Assembly: GCA_036277115.1 (NCBI GenBank)
Contig: DASUNM010000023.1
Coordinates: forward strand, 1,178,001 to 1,242,000
Reading direction: 5' to 3'
From: Pyrinomonadaceae bacterium
Lineage (GTDB): Bacteria; Acidobacteriota; Blastocatellia; Pyrinomonadales; Pyrinomonadaceae
Length of the DNA: 64,000 nt
Position numbers and translations under genes: made by a program. The notes below the pieces were generated by a model that saw nothing but the letters and a program-made list of their open reading frames with translations, made no database searches and was not told the DNA's origin. Positions 24,485-33,293 of this stretch are shown one piece after another (within the stretch, counting starts at the first letter, position 1; each line of letters begins with the position of its first letter).

Positions 24485-26206
24485 CTATGTTGATTCAGCC
24501 GCAAACAGGTCCGCTTGACCTGATTCAGGTGGCGCTTGAGGGAGATTCTCTACCTGCAGGCTGTAATTATCATGGCCCCACTCACAACGCGAAAGGACAG
24601 CTTTAGGAATTTTCTTCACTGTTAGGTTTGGTAACTGATCCGCTCGCGCGCGAAACGCAGTGCACAGCACCAGCAGCGTGCGATCTGTTCCCACTTCGTC
24701 CGAGAGTTGCTGCAACTGATCGTGCGTCAAATGCGCGGTCGTGACATAGATAAAGTCGCGCTCAGTTGAATGACCGTGATGCCAATAGACGGAATCGCTC
24801 GGCGAGTAGGTGAATCCTTCCAGCTTGCACAAAGCCTCAGCCAACATCGCTGCGTTGTATTCTTTGTTGATAACCCAGTTGCCCCACTTGTCTTTTTCCA
24901 GGAGCGATGGCGCAAGTTTGTAATAGCGAAATCCGCCGCCGCCTTTCCAATTGACCGCATTCGTAATGCCGCTCGAATCAGCACCGTTAACAACCCGTTG
25001 CAACCGTGGAATAATATGTGTGTGGGCATGATCGCCAAGTTCCACCATGATCCACTTCCGCTGCATTTTGTGAGCTGCCGCGCCAGTTGTTCCAGAGCCC
25101 CCGAAGGAGTCTAAGACCCAATCACCTTCATTAGTTGTGAGTTCCAGGACCCGCTTGACCAGACCCTCCGGTTTTTTGCCCTTTGGGAACTCAACTCCTC
25201 CTTCAGCATGGAGATTATTCGATAGAATATCGTCCCAGAGTGTGGTGAGGGGCTCGCCTGCAACCCACTGCCCGTCAATTTTCTTTAACTTATCAGCGTA
25301 AAAAAGAATGCGCTTGCCGCCTTTTAAATAAATATCCGAATAACCCTCACGTTGCAGTCGAAGGATACTCTGTGGTTGCTTGCTCGAATGATCGATAAGC
25401 TTTCGAGCTTCCGCGCTGACGCTCTCATAGCTCGGCCTCGCGAGTTGCGTTATGCTACGAGCGTTCCTCACCACAAAGTCATCGAGAGCCTCCGGCCTAG
25501 TTTTGATTAACGCGCGCGCCTCTTTTTCAGGCAACCGATGCGCTGCGGCAAAGGCCCTCATGAGCGTTGTTATTCTCCATTCGGAATACGGCCGGTCAAT
25601 GTTCTCAATAAATTGACCATAGCGCTCGTCCCGTTCTCTAGCGGTATAAACTCGGTTAGGTTGCCAACACGACTTGTCCTTCGCATAAATCAATACGAAA
25701 TTAGTTGTGTTCACACAGCCAGGATTTATGGCTTTGTGGCCGGTAGCCGAACCTTGCTTGAAGGTCACCGTATAAAGTCGATTGGTTCTGCCGAACACCT
25801 CGTCGAGAAGAACGATCAAATAACCGAGCTCATTGTCGTCGATGTGGACGAACAACGTGCCGTCCTTCGTCATTAATCTGCGAAGAAGCACCAGACGATC
25901 CCTCATCAGTCGGAGCCAGTCCGAGTGTTCCGTCGTATCATCATAGTGTTCGAAAGCTTGCTGCGTATTGAAAGGTGGATCGATGTAGATACATTTGATT
26001 TGGCCTAGAAATTCTTGTTCGAGCGCTTTTAGCGCAAGCAAGTTGTCACCAAAGATCAACCGATTATCGAAGATGTCATTCTCAGTAACTCGATGCGGCG
26101 CATGATAAGAAAGCTCCGGGTCTTCGACCAGAATCCGCGGCTCCAGCCGCGGCCGGTTCTCCTTACCAATCCATGTCAGTTCCAATTTCTGTTTTTTGGC
26201 GTTCAT
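24485..26206 (-). CDS. Type III-like DNA adenine methyltransferase (Mod subunit)
   Basis: The 573-residue protein is a beta-class amino-methyltransferase: the catalytic motif IV, IYIDPPFNTQ (D76-P-P-F79), precedes the SAM-binding motif DSFGGSGTTGAAA near residues 362-374. DPPF and this order are typical of type III Mod and related N6-adenine enzymes. The central region (about 150-330) would be the target-recognition part. The start is 2 bp from the stop of the upstream ATPase gene, so translation is probably coupled. The recognition site cannot be deduced. Confidence 0.9.
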   Translation of the reverse strand: MNAKKQKLELTWIGKENRPRLEPRILVEDPELSYHAPHRVTENDIFDNRLIFGDNLLALKALEQEFLGQIKCIYIDPPFNTQQAFEHYDDTTEHSDWLRLMRDRLVLLRRLMTKDGTLFVHIDDNELGYLIVLLDEVFGRTNRLYTVTFKQGSATGHKAINPGCVNTTNFVLIYAKDKSCWQPNRVYTARERDERYGQFIENIDRPYSEWRITTLMRAFAAAHRLPEKEARALIKTRPEALDDFVVRNARSITQLARPSYESVSAEARKLIDHSSKQPQSILRLQREGYSDIYLKGGKRILFYADKLKKIDGQWVAGEPLTTLWDDILSNNLHAEGGVEFPKGKKPEGLVKRVLELTTNEGDWVLDSFGGSGTTGAAAHKMQRKWIMVELGDHAHTHIIPRLQRVVNGADSSGITNAVNWKGGGGFRYYKLAPSLLEKDKWGNWVINKEYNAAMLAEALCKLEGFTYSPSDSVYWHHGHSTERDFIYVTTAHLTHDQLQQLSDEVGTDRTLLVLCTAFRARADQLPNLTVKKIPKAVLSRCEWGHDNYSLQVENLPQAPPESGQADLFAAEST

Positions 26207-26208
26207 GT

Positions 26209-28524
26209 CTATGACGGTTGCTTAAGCGGGTAAAGGCGCCGCGACTTTCCGCTGTTTGACCAGTACTCACCTGATTTGTCCGAAGCAGGCCAGCCGTGGT
26301 CGGGATGGAGCAACGCCTCGGCGAGTTGCAAAACCATCTCGCCGAATTCCACTGCGTCGGCCGAGTTGAGATGAAAAGAGATTTCATCGAAATGGCAACC
26401 GATTACGTTCCGAACGTTAGCAAACTTCTCTAGTTTCTCTAACACCGGACCGAGGTGCACCACAGGCGCTACGGATCCGGAGGAGAGCGCGCCATCGTGC
26501 AACTCTACGCGTAACACTCCCCGAAGTTTCTTATTGATTGACTGAATCAAATCGCGCAATGCCGGCTTGCCGCGGCGGCGCGGCACCGAGCACTCATACT
26601 GATCGGCGAGAAAATTCAAGATCTTTTCGAGAAACACGCCGGCACAGGCGCAAATGTCGGCGGGCTCGGGTGGAGTTTTCCGCACATGTGATCGCAGCAC
26701 TTCAATACGCGGCGTTGTTTTAGACGTTACAATCCCGGCAATAATAGTCCACGGCCCCAACTCAACAAATTGGCACTCGCCCTTCTGCAGTTTGCCCCAG
26801 CGAAACTTCTCACGCCATGGCTGATAGTGCGTCGTTAATACGCAGTGGGCGAAATTCTGCGACACGTCATAGAGCATGTTTATGATGCGATCCACATGCG
26901 GCTCATCCATGCTCGCGACTACGTCATCCAACACAAGGACGGTGTCGCTGGGATTCTCTAGTTCTGCCAGCGCGAGGAAAATCGCAATTCCCAAGGTGTC
27001 CAGATGCGACTCGCTCAAATAAGCCGCTGGTGGCGGAGCGGTTGCGCCGGGAAACTCCGAAACGACATCGAGCGACGCCCGCTTCACCGGATCCAGTTGC
27101 AGGCTAATCTTGCTTAGGCCTTCACCGGGATGGATTTCTTCGTAAAGCTCGCCTACCCGCGAAGCGATTTTAGTGAGCACCTCGTCCACAAATGCCCGTC
27201 GTTCAGACACAAACATCCCGTTCGTCTTCTCGAGGCGGGGAAGCAACGAGTCCAACTCGGTCTTCTGTAGAATATTGTGTTTGTATTGATCCAGCGCGTC
27301 GCGCACCGTCCGCAAGAGCGTTTTCATTTGCGTGCGGCTGCTCAATTCTGATTCAACAGCCGCGCGAAATTCTGTTGCTGAGTCAATTAGACGTCTTAAT
27401 TCCTCTTGTGACCAACCGGTCTTGCCCGCCTGAACCTGAAGAACATCCGTTGCCGGAGGCAAATCTTTCGGCCACGTCACGCAAAGCGCGCGAAGCTGAT
27501 CGGCAGAGAGTCGAGCCGCTGCGGTTGCGCCTTCCAATCGCGAGGCTGCGGTTTCGCGGGCCCGTTCCGCCGCCTTCCTGCTTTCCAGAGTGCGCCGAAC
27601 AGTTCCCATTACTTTTAGTGTTGATTCAACCGATTGCGGCAACCCGTCTGCAAATTCGCGGCTTTGGCACAGCGGGCAAGCCTCGGGATTCTGGTGCCGT
27701 TCAAAATAATGACTTGCCGCCTGTAGCAGCTGAGTTAATTCCTCGCTGCCATCTTCCGCGTTCGCGAGGGCTGCGGCAAGATCCGTTTCTGCTTTCTCCA
27801 GCGTCGCGCGCGCAACTGAGTCTGCGTCAGTTTGGGTAGACAGATCAGCCATTCTAGACGCGAACGCTGTAGTGATCCGCTGGTACTCTTGAATCGTCGA
27901 TATTGCGTTGTTCAAATGTGCTACTTCGCGCTGCGCTTCAGCCTCCGCCCATTTCAAAAGATCCGAACCCGGTGAGCCAGCTTGTTTCCAAACGTTCTCT
28001 AAGGTTTCCACATTTTCACCGATTCTGGCTCCAGCCTCTGCCAGGCGTCTTTTCGTCGAGTTTATTAAATCGCGCAACGATCGTTCGCTTTCATCCAACG
28101 ATTCAATTGCAAGAAAGGGTCGCAGGGCTTGATAGCGATCCGCAGGCCGGCCAGCGAGCAGATTAAGTATCTGATGGCGCCGAAGGATCTTCACCCTGGG
28201 GCGCGTGTCAGCGGGTTCAACTACGCAATTACCTTTGATAACCTGCGCGGACCAACTGTCGGCAGTGGAGGTCAGCGTAATTCTTATATCTGTGGCCTTG
28301 CGCGTAGTCGAATGCCAGTACTTTGTAGTAGACGAGAGCCCCTTGCCCTCAAGTGAACCGAGGCCGCCGTTTCCCAGCAAATCAAGGGCGTCGCAAATAG
28401 TACTCTTGCCTGAACCGTTCTCGCCAAAAACGATGGCGATCTTTTTCCCGGTTTCGAATTTCAGCTCAAAGGGTTGTGTAGCGCCGCGCAGCGCTTCGAA
28501 GGTGAGTGACTTAAGTTTCAGCAT
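26209..28524 (-). CDS. Rad50/SMC-like AAA ATPase with C-terminal extension
   Basis: Starting at ATG 28524 (AAGAAGAG upstream) gives 771 residues. Walker A is GENGSGKST at 34-42. Two coiled-coil arms flank a zinc-hook-like CPLC near 285-288. The ABC-type signature region is YLSESHLDTLGIAIFLAL, Walker B is VLVLDDVVASMD near 528-540, and the H-loop lies in VLTTHYQPW. About 190 residues follow the ATPase head, with a Cys pair in ADICACAGVFLEKIL; this tail is not recognised. The gene overlaps the end of the small upstream gene by a few bases. A DNA-end or loop-sensing role in defence is inferred. Confidence 0.85.
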   Translation of the reverse strand: MLKLKSLTFEALRGATQPFELKFETGKKIAIVFGENGSGKSTICDALDLLGNGGLGSLEGKGLSSTTKYWHSTTRKATDIRITLTSTADSWSAQVIKGNCVVEPADTRPRVKILRRHQILNLLAGRPADRYQALRPFLAIESLDESERSLRDLINSTKRRLAEAGARIGENVETLENVWKQAGSPGSDLLKWAEAEAQREVAHLNNAISTIQEYQRITTAFASRMADLSTQTDADSVARATLEKAETDLAAALANAEDGSEELTQLLQAASHYFERHQNPEACPLCQSREFADGLPQSVESTLKVMGTVRRTLESRKAAERARETAASRLEGATAAARLSADQLRALCVTWPKDLPPATDVLQVQAGKTGWSQEELRRLIDSATEFRAAVESELSSRTQMKTLLRTVRDALDQYKHNILQKTELDSLLPRLEKTNGMFVSERRAFVDEVLTKIASRVGELYEEIHPGEGLSKISLQLDPVKRASLDVVSEFPGATAPPPAAYLSESHLDTLGIAIFLALAELENPSDTVLVLDDVVASMDEPHVDRIINMLYDVSQNFAHCVLTTHYQPWREKFRWGKLQKGECQFVELGPWTIIAGIVTSKTTPRIEVLRSHVRKTPPEPADICACAGVFLEKILNFLADQYECSVPRRRGKPALRDLIQSINKKLRGVLRVELHDGALSSGSVAPVVHLGPVLEKLEKFANVRNVIGCHFDEISFHLNSADAVEFGEMVLQLAEALLHPDHGWPASDKSGEYWSNSGKSRRLYPLKQPS

Positions 28525-28730
28525 GGGAGGCATCTCTTCTTGGTTGATTTTCTGGTTGATTTTGGCACAGCCTCCACGGCTAGCTTCCAATCGCCTTCAC
28601 GCAGCTTTCCCGAGGCGAGAGAATCAACGAACTTATCGACGCGCGTTACATCAAGCAACTTCTCCTTTTCCAAACGAGCCGTGATTCGCTTTGCCAGTGA
28701 CAAAGCCGGGGAATCGGGTTGAGATCCCAT
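28518..28730 (-). CDS. 70-residue helical protein between helicase and ATPase genes
   Basis: The ATG at 28730 has an excellent AGGAGGT site 7 bases upstream, so I prefer it to an earlier in-frame ATG inside the helicase gene. The product starts MGSQPDSPALSLAKRITARL, has a LEKEKLLDVTRVDKFVDSLA helix pair and a basic end. It starts 11 bp after the helicase stop and its end overlaps the ATPase start, so it is translationally coupled to both. No family is recognised; tight coupling suggests a subunit of the same complex. Confidence 0.75.
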   Translation of the reverse strand: MGSQPDSPALSLAKRITARLEKEKLLDVTRVDKFVDSLASGKLREGDWKLAVEAVPKSTRKSTKKRCLPC

Positions 28731-28740
28731 TTTGCACCTC

Positions 28741-31629
28741 CTAATCCAGCGACCACCGAACACAAAACAGTTTTTCGCTCCTCGTTTCCTGGGTCAGCTG
28801 GGCTTCCAAATTCTGTATGAATGCATCGCGCTTCGCTTCAACATCATCCTGCGCGTCGAATAAGCTGCGGCGCTTCTGACTGCGCAAGGCTTCCAGCGCT
28901 TTAATTTGCTTTTGACCCGCGAGCTTCTCTTCGAGTGTCAATGCAGCGGTTGCAGCGCGCCGGCTTTCCTTAATCTGACGATCGATGTCCTTGATTTCAC
29001 GTTCAAGTCCAAGTTTCAAGTCATCCGCCCAGCCTTCCAGCTTTTCTGCTTCGGTTTCGAAAAAGCGCGCGTTGCGTTCAGAGATTGATCTCTGGACTGC
29101 TTCTCTGCGCGCGCGAGTTGCGCCGTCGAGAGCATTTAATGTTTCCAGCGTAGAATCGACTGACGCTCCGATGCAGGCCGGCAGCGTCAACAGACGGATC
29201 GCTGCTTCCTCTTCGATTGTTTGTCCCATATCAGTCACCGCAGCAAAGAGCAAATAATCCTCTGCCTGATCGAGGGACTCCACGGTAAAGCAAGAAAGTG
29301 AAAGCCAGCCAGACTTCCCCCGCAGCGGTTCAAGAATAGTTATCTTGCCTTCGTACGTTGCAAGGTCCAGGTGAATCTCTGCATCGGGCAGTTCGCGCTG
29401 CTTCGCTTCGTTGATAAGTCGTTCCGCGAGCGGGTGATTGAGACGATAAAGATGGGCTTCGCCCGAGCGACGTGGCAACTCATACAGACCAAGGGGAATA
29501 TCGCCGTTGTGATCGGCGAATGGGTCTGTCTCAAGCTGGAATGACGAATCGTCGATAAAGTCAGCCTTACCCTGCAACTCATGCCGCGTGAGATCCATGA
29601 GCATAAGTTCAAAGCGGTTAAGGTAAGCCTTTGAGTCGCGGTCCCGCACTCTCAGCTTCTCGCGGACTTCGTCGTCAAAGTTATCTAAGAGCTTCTGGCG
29701 CGTGTGAGTCATCGCTTCGCTGATCTCAAAATTGAGTTCAAGCTGAAGCTGATCAAATGCGGACTTGATCTCTTCCTGCTTGCGGCAGGACTGATAAATG
29801 GCCGCAATCCGCATTTCAAAATCGACACCAGAGCCGATTGCGCCGAGCACTTCGTCACTTGCTCCGAAGACACCCTCAAAGAGCTGGAACTTCTCTGAGA
29901 GCAATTCATAGACTCGTCGGTCGGCTTCGTTCTTCTTGTTTAGAAAATTGACGACAACTACGTCATGCTCTTGCCCGTAGCGATGACAGCGGCCGATGCG
30001 TTGTTCGATTCGCTGCGGGTTCCAAGGGAGATCGTAGTTCACCACCAGCGAACAGAACTGAAGATTGATTCCTTCGGCGCCGGCTTCGGTCGCAATCATG
30101 ATTCGGCCCTCTTCGCGGAAGTAATCAACGATTGCCGAACGCATGTCGGCAGTTCGCGAGCCAGTCACGCGATCTGTTCCCTGATGTTTTTCTTTCCACG
30201 CGGCATATATCTGTTTCGAGCGTTCATCGGTATTTGAACCATTGAAGAGAACAATGCCCTCAGCAAACGGGCTGTCAGCAAGCACGCGGAGAAGGTAACT
30301 CTGTGTTTTTCGGGATTCGGTAAAGATAATTGCTTTTTCCGCCGCACCAAGTTCCCTGACTTTGGGAAACGCTACGCCGAGCGCCTTGACCAAAGCCTTG
30401 CCCTTGGCGTTGTGCTCGATGCTGGTTGCTAGTTGAGCGAAGGAATCGAGATCGGCTATCTCGGCTTCGAGCGCCGCACGATCGGCTTCAGACAGTGCCT
30501 CTTCGAAGGGGGGCTCATCCAACAATTCTTCTGCCGTCTCGTCCAGTGCTTCGTAGTCTTGATAGAGTTCTTCAACCAAAGATTCCACCGGCTGTTGCTG
30601 TCGCAACTTCTTCTTGAGCCTTGCGGAGATTGAGTTGAGCGCTCCGGCGATGGCGAAGGTCGATGACGCCAGAAGCTTGCGCAGCACCAGCGTCATCAGT
30701 GTTCGCTGGCTGGATGGCAAGGCCTGAAGATTTGGACGCTGAAGGTAATCAGAAACCAGGTTGTAGAGGCGGTCTTCGCTTTCTTCGGGAACGAAGTCTT
30801 CAACCAGGGCAAAGCGGCTGGTGAACGGAACATATGCCGTTACTTGCCGTCTCAGCGTGCGATGGCAGACTGGCTTAAGACGCGCCTTCAGGGTGTCGAA
30901 CACCTGATCCTGGCTCAGGTTTACGAACTGTTCGCGAAAGCTCTTGAGATCGCCAAAAGTGTGTTCGTCAATAAAGCTAATCAGACCGAACAATTCCAGC
31001 AGAGAATTCTGGAGCGGCGTCGCGGTTAGCAGCAGCTTATTGCAATGCCCCAGCGCGCCTTTGAGTGTGTTGGCGATAACGTTTGAAGGTTTGTATACGT
31101 TTCGAAGACGGTGCGCTTCGTCGATGACCACGAGATCCCAGGGCGTGTTCGCAACGTCGGATGCTTTGTTACGGGCGAATTGATAAGAGCAGATGATGAC
31201 CTCATCTTGAACCTCGAACGGCTTGAGCCTACCTTGCTTGACCGCCGCATTGTAGAAGCGAGCCTCGAGAATGGTGCAAGGCAGAAAGAATTTCTCGCTC
31301 AATTCCTGATGCCATTGCTTTCGCAGGTTTGAGGGCGTGATGATTAGAATCCTGCGCTTGCGCTCGGCCCATCGTTGAGAAATGACGAGCCCGGCTTCGA
31401 TTGTCTTGCCTAGTCCCACTTCATCGGCCAGCAAAGCTCCCTTTGAAAGGGGGGAATTGAAGGCAAACAGCGCGGCGTCGACCTGATGGGGGTTCAGATC
31501 AACTTGTGCGCTCGCAACGGCACCGGCCAACTTTTCCAGGCTGTCGGAGGAGCAACGCTTCGTGAGCTCATAAGCGAAATACTTCGCGTGATAGGGAGTG
31601 ATTCCCGGTGTTTTTGCTTCAGGGGACAA
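28741..31629 (-). CDS. SNF2/RapA-like helicase of the defence-type island
   Basis: The 962-residue protein has the SNF2 helicase set: DEVGLGKTIEAG at 69-80, DEAH in LVVIDEAHRLRN (170-173), LLTATPLQNS, and motif VI QRIGRCHRYGQ near 545. The layout is RapA/HepA-like, with an insertion between the two lobes and a long C-terminal part ending in a coiled coil (about 830-930). SNF2 enzymes translocate on double-stranded DNA. It is the first gene of the minus-strand operon with the ATPase, Mod, Res and GmrSD-type genes, so a restriction role is more likely than transcription recycling. Confidence 0.9.
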   Translation of the reverse strand: MSPEAKTPGITPYHAKYFAYELTKRCSSDSLEKLAGAVASAQVDLNPHQVDAALFAFNSPLSKGALLADEVGLGKTIEAGLVISQRWAERKRRILIITPSNLRKQWHQELSEKFFLPCTILEARFYNAAVKQGRLKPFEVQDEVIICSYQFARNKASDVANTPWDLVVIDEAHRLRNVYKPSNVIANTLKGALGHCNKLLLTATPLQNSLLELFGLISFIDEHTFGDLKSFREQFVNLSQDQVFDTLKARLKPVCHRTLRRQVTAYVPFTSRFALVEDFVPEESEDRLYNLVSDYLQRPNLQALPSSQRTLMTLVLRKLLASSTFAIAGALNSISARLKKKLRQQQPVESLVEELYQDYEALDETAEELLDEPPFEEALSEADRAALEAEIADLDSFAQLATSIEHNAKGKALVKALGVAFPKVRELGAAEKAIIFTESRKTQSYLLRVLADSPFAEGIVLFNGSNTDERSKQIYAAWKEKHQGTDRVTGSRTADMRSAIVDYFREEGRIMIATEAGAEGINLQFCSLVVNYDLPWNPQRIEQRIGRCHRYGQEHDVVVVNFLNKKNEADRRVYELLSEKFQLFEGVFGASDEVLGAIGSGVDFEMRIAAIYQSCRKQEEIKSAFDQLQLELNFEISEAMTHTRQKLLDNFDDEVREKLRVRDRDSKAYLNRFELMLMDLTRHELQGKADFIDDSSFQLETDPFADHNGDIPLGLYELPRRSGEAHLYRLNHPLAERLINEAKQRELPDAEIHLDLATYEGKITILEPLRGKSGWLSLSCFTVESLDQAEDYLLFAAVTDMGQTIEEEAAIRLLTLPACIGASVDSTLETLNALDGATRARREAVQRSISERNARFFETEAEKLEGWADDLKLGLEREIKDIDRQIKESRRAATAALTLEEKLAGQKQIKALEALRSQKRRSLFDAQDDVEAKRDAFIQNLEAQLTQETRSEKLFCVRWSLD

Positions 31630-31853
31630 GAGTATCTCCGTAAACAGGTCGGGAAGCTTGGGATAAACGGCGCAATATTAAAGCGGCAAAGGGGAAAGGG
31701 CAAAGGATGAACGACGGGAGCCAGGGTCAGGGGTCGGGAGAAAGGAAAAGGAAGGCAGCTTAAAGAATTGCGGATTGCGAAATTCGAATTTTCGAAATTA
31801 AGAGCCAAGCTGGAGCCGCCAAACAGCGGAGGGGCAGACGTTAGAAGCGACAA

Positions 31854-31888
31854 CCCAAAAGAAAATGCCGCGAGGTTAGTCGCGGCAT
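31854..31888 (-). terminator. Intrinsic terminator for the 31973-32623 gene
   Basis: The stem ATGCCGCGA/TCGCGGCAT (31865-31873 with 31880-31888) has a six-base loop and is followed on the minus strand by TTTTCTTTTGGG. It lies about 85 bp after the stop of the gene at 31973. Confidence 0.8.
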
Positions 31889-31937
31889 CTTCGCGTGGGG
31901 GGTGTTGGTTCTGTTTTGTAGCGACGAAGCCTGTAGG

Positions 31938-31971
31938 CACCCGGTCGCTGCCGCTCGCGGTACTGACCTCT
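31938..31971. repeat. REP-like palindrome, family J copy
   Basis: ACCCGGTCGCTGCCGCTCGCGGTACTGAC is imperfectly palindromic. Its reverse complement begins GTCAGTACCGCGAGCGG and matches the pair inside the AddB-like gene at 47911-48004. It abuts the stop codon of the minus-strand gene at 31973. Confidence 0.8.
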
Positions 31972-31972
31972 C

Positions 31973-32623
31973 TCAGGGCCGGCCAAGGATTGCGCCGAGG
32001 ATGTCACCGATGCCGCCACCGGTATTGCCCGTGCGGTTGTAGCCACCATTATTGTCGTAGCCACCGTTGTTGTAACCAGCATACTGGCGATAGCCTGCGT
32101 CATAACCCCGCACGAAACCTTCGCGGAAAGCCTGCGAGTTCGCATTCTTGTAATGTTTTGAACGCTCCGGGCTGTAGCTCTGCCGACGTTGCGCATCACT
32201 CGAGCCTGTGCTGATACCCTGCTGGTATCCCTGGTTCAGCGCAATCTGATTGGCGTTGCTGTAGCCGCCGTTGTTGTAGCCGCCATTTCGGTAGCCACCA
32301 TTGTTGTAGGTACCGTCGTTGTTATAGCCGCCATTGTTATAAGTACCGTTGTTGTACGTGCCGTTGTTATAGGTGCCGTTACGATGGTAGCGATCATTAC
32401 GCTGGGCCTGTCGTTGGGCCCTACGCTGGGCAATAATCTGGGCTTCACGCTGCCGCAGAGCTTCCCGGCGCGCGCGAATCTGGTCAACGCGATCACGGCG
32501 CTGCCATTGACCGTTGCGATCCTGCGCCTGAGCCGTGGAGCTCATCATGATTCCGAATCCAAACATTAAAGAGAAAGCTAATACAGCTCTTCCCAATTTT
32601 CCGTTGTAGTTGATAGTTTTCAT
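31973..32623 (-). CDS. Secreted Asn/Gly/Tyr-repeat protein
   Basis: The 216-residue protein has a signal peptide (VLAFSLMFGFGIMMSSTAQA), an Arg/Gln-rich helical stretch (IRARREALRQREAQIIAQRR), about ten short repeats of the YNNGT/YNNGG type, and a C-terminal block with ANQIALNQGYQQGISTG, YSPERSKHYKN and FREGFVRGYDAGYRQYAG. The last block (GY..G..TG.SDA...Y and F..GF..GY..GY) is a pattern I associate with small exported proteins of soil Acidobacteria, from memory. The repeat region is probably disordered and surface-exposed. The function is unknown. A terminator follows. Confidence 0.75.
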   Translation of the reverse strand: MKTINYNGKLGRAVLAFSLMFGFGIMMSSTAQAQDRNGQWQRRDRVDQIRARREALRQREAQIIAQRRAQRQAQRNDRYHRNGTYNNGTYNNGTYNNGGYNNDGTYNNGGYRNGGYNNGGYSNANQIALNQGYQQGISTGSSDAQRRQSYSPERSKHYKNANSQAFREGFVRGYDAGYRQYAGYNNGGYDNNGGYNRTGNTGGGIGDILGAILGRP

Positions 32624-32939
32624 TCGCTAATTGTCTCCTCGATGAGTAGAGCTACAAGCGGTATGCCGCCGCAGTGGTAAAGCGGAAAGGGTGTTCTAAA
32701 GGGGTTACGCTGAGAGCGGGCCGGGCAAGGCGCTCATATCGTGCAGAGAAGGCGCAGATACAGCATCAGTGGGCGGTGAGCTGTGAGCGGTGGGCAGCGA
32801 CAGAGTGATGCGTTATGAGTGATGAGTGATGAGAGGCTAGAGCGGGCAGAAATAATACTCCGCAGATTGCGCAGATTACTCAGAAAACTAAGCAGGTGGC
32901 GGACATCAGAGGTTAGCGATCAGATGTCAGAAGCAGACG

Positions 32940-33047
32940 TCATCACGCCGAAGGTGTGAAAGAAAGTAGCCAGGGGTCAGTCCGATGGAATCGGACGCCA
33001 CCCCTGGATCACAGCAGAAGATCCACCGCGCCCTGAAGGGGCGCAAG
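32940..33047. repeat. Composite palindromic repeat, family H copy 2
   Basis: It is the reverse complement of 13944-14046: CATCACGCCGAAGGTGTG, AAAGAAAGTAGCCAGGGGT, a TCCGATGGAATCGGA hairpin in the middle (GCGCTCGCTGCGCTCGC in copy 1), then ACCCCTGGATCAC and GCGCCCTGAAGGGGCGC. Confidence 0.85.
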
Positions 33048-33072
33048 AAAGAAGGCAGCGAGGCAGGGACAA

Positions 33073-33240
33073 ATTGCGGCTTTGCCGCAGCACATGGCGG
33101 AAGGGCTAATGCCCTTCCGGCGTGCGGTCATCAAGATGTTCGAGGCTACACCTCGAGCGGCGGCGGAGCCGCAGATCAATGATAAGCAAGCTCCGGTTAG
33201 CCAGAGGCTCACCGCGATGTGCGGCGGCGAAGCCGCTTAG
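33073..33240. repeat. Palindromic repeat cluster, family G copy 2
   Basis: Hairpins GCGGCTTTGCCGC, GAAGGGCTAATGCCCTTC, CGAGGCTACACCTCG, GCGGCGGAGCCGC and CGGCGGCGAAGCCGC lie with the words CACATGGCGG and GATGTGCGGCGG, as in copy 1 at 10026-10209. Confidence 0.75.
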
Positions 33241-33293
33241 CAGTCAAGCTGTGGGCAGAGACGAAACAACGTTTCGTCTGCTCACCACCCAGC

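Larger units (their letters stand above)
32624..33293. other. 670-bp intergenic region made mostly of repeats
   Basis: No gene is supported here. It holds 7-base units of the GTGGGCG/GTGAGCG and GTGATGA types near 32767-32832, a family H element at 32940-33047, a family G cluster at 33073-33240, and GTGAGCT-type units into the stop of the gene at 33294. Confidence 0.75.

Noticed and set aside
18625..31629. Classical DISARM or BREX system
   Set aside because: No DUF1998 protein, PLD nuclease, PglZ phosphatase or BrxC-like ATPase is present; the methyltransferase and nuclease are of type III Mod/Res type.
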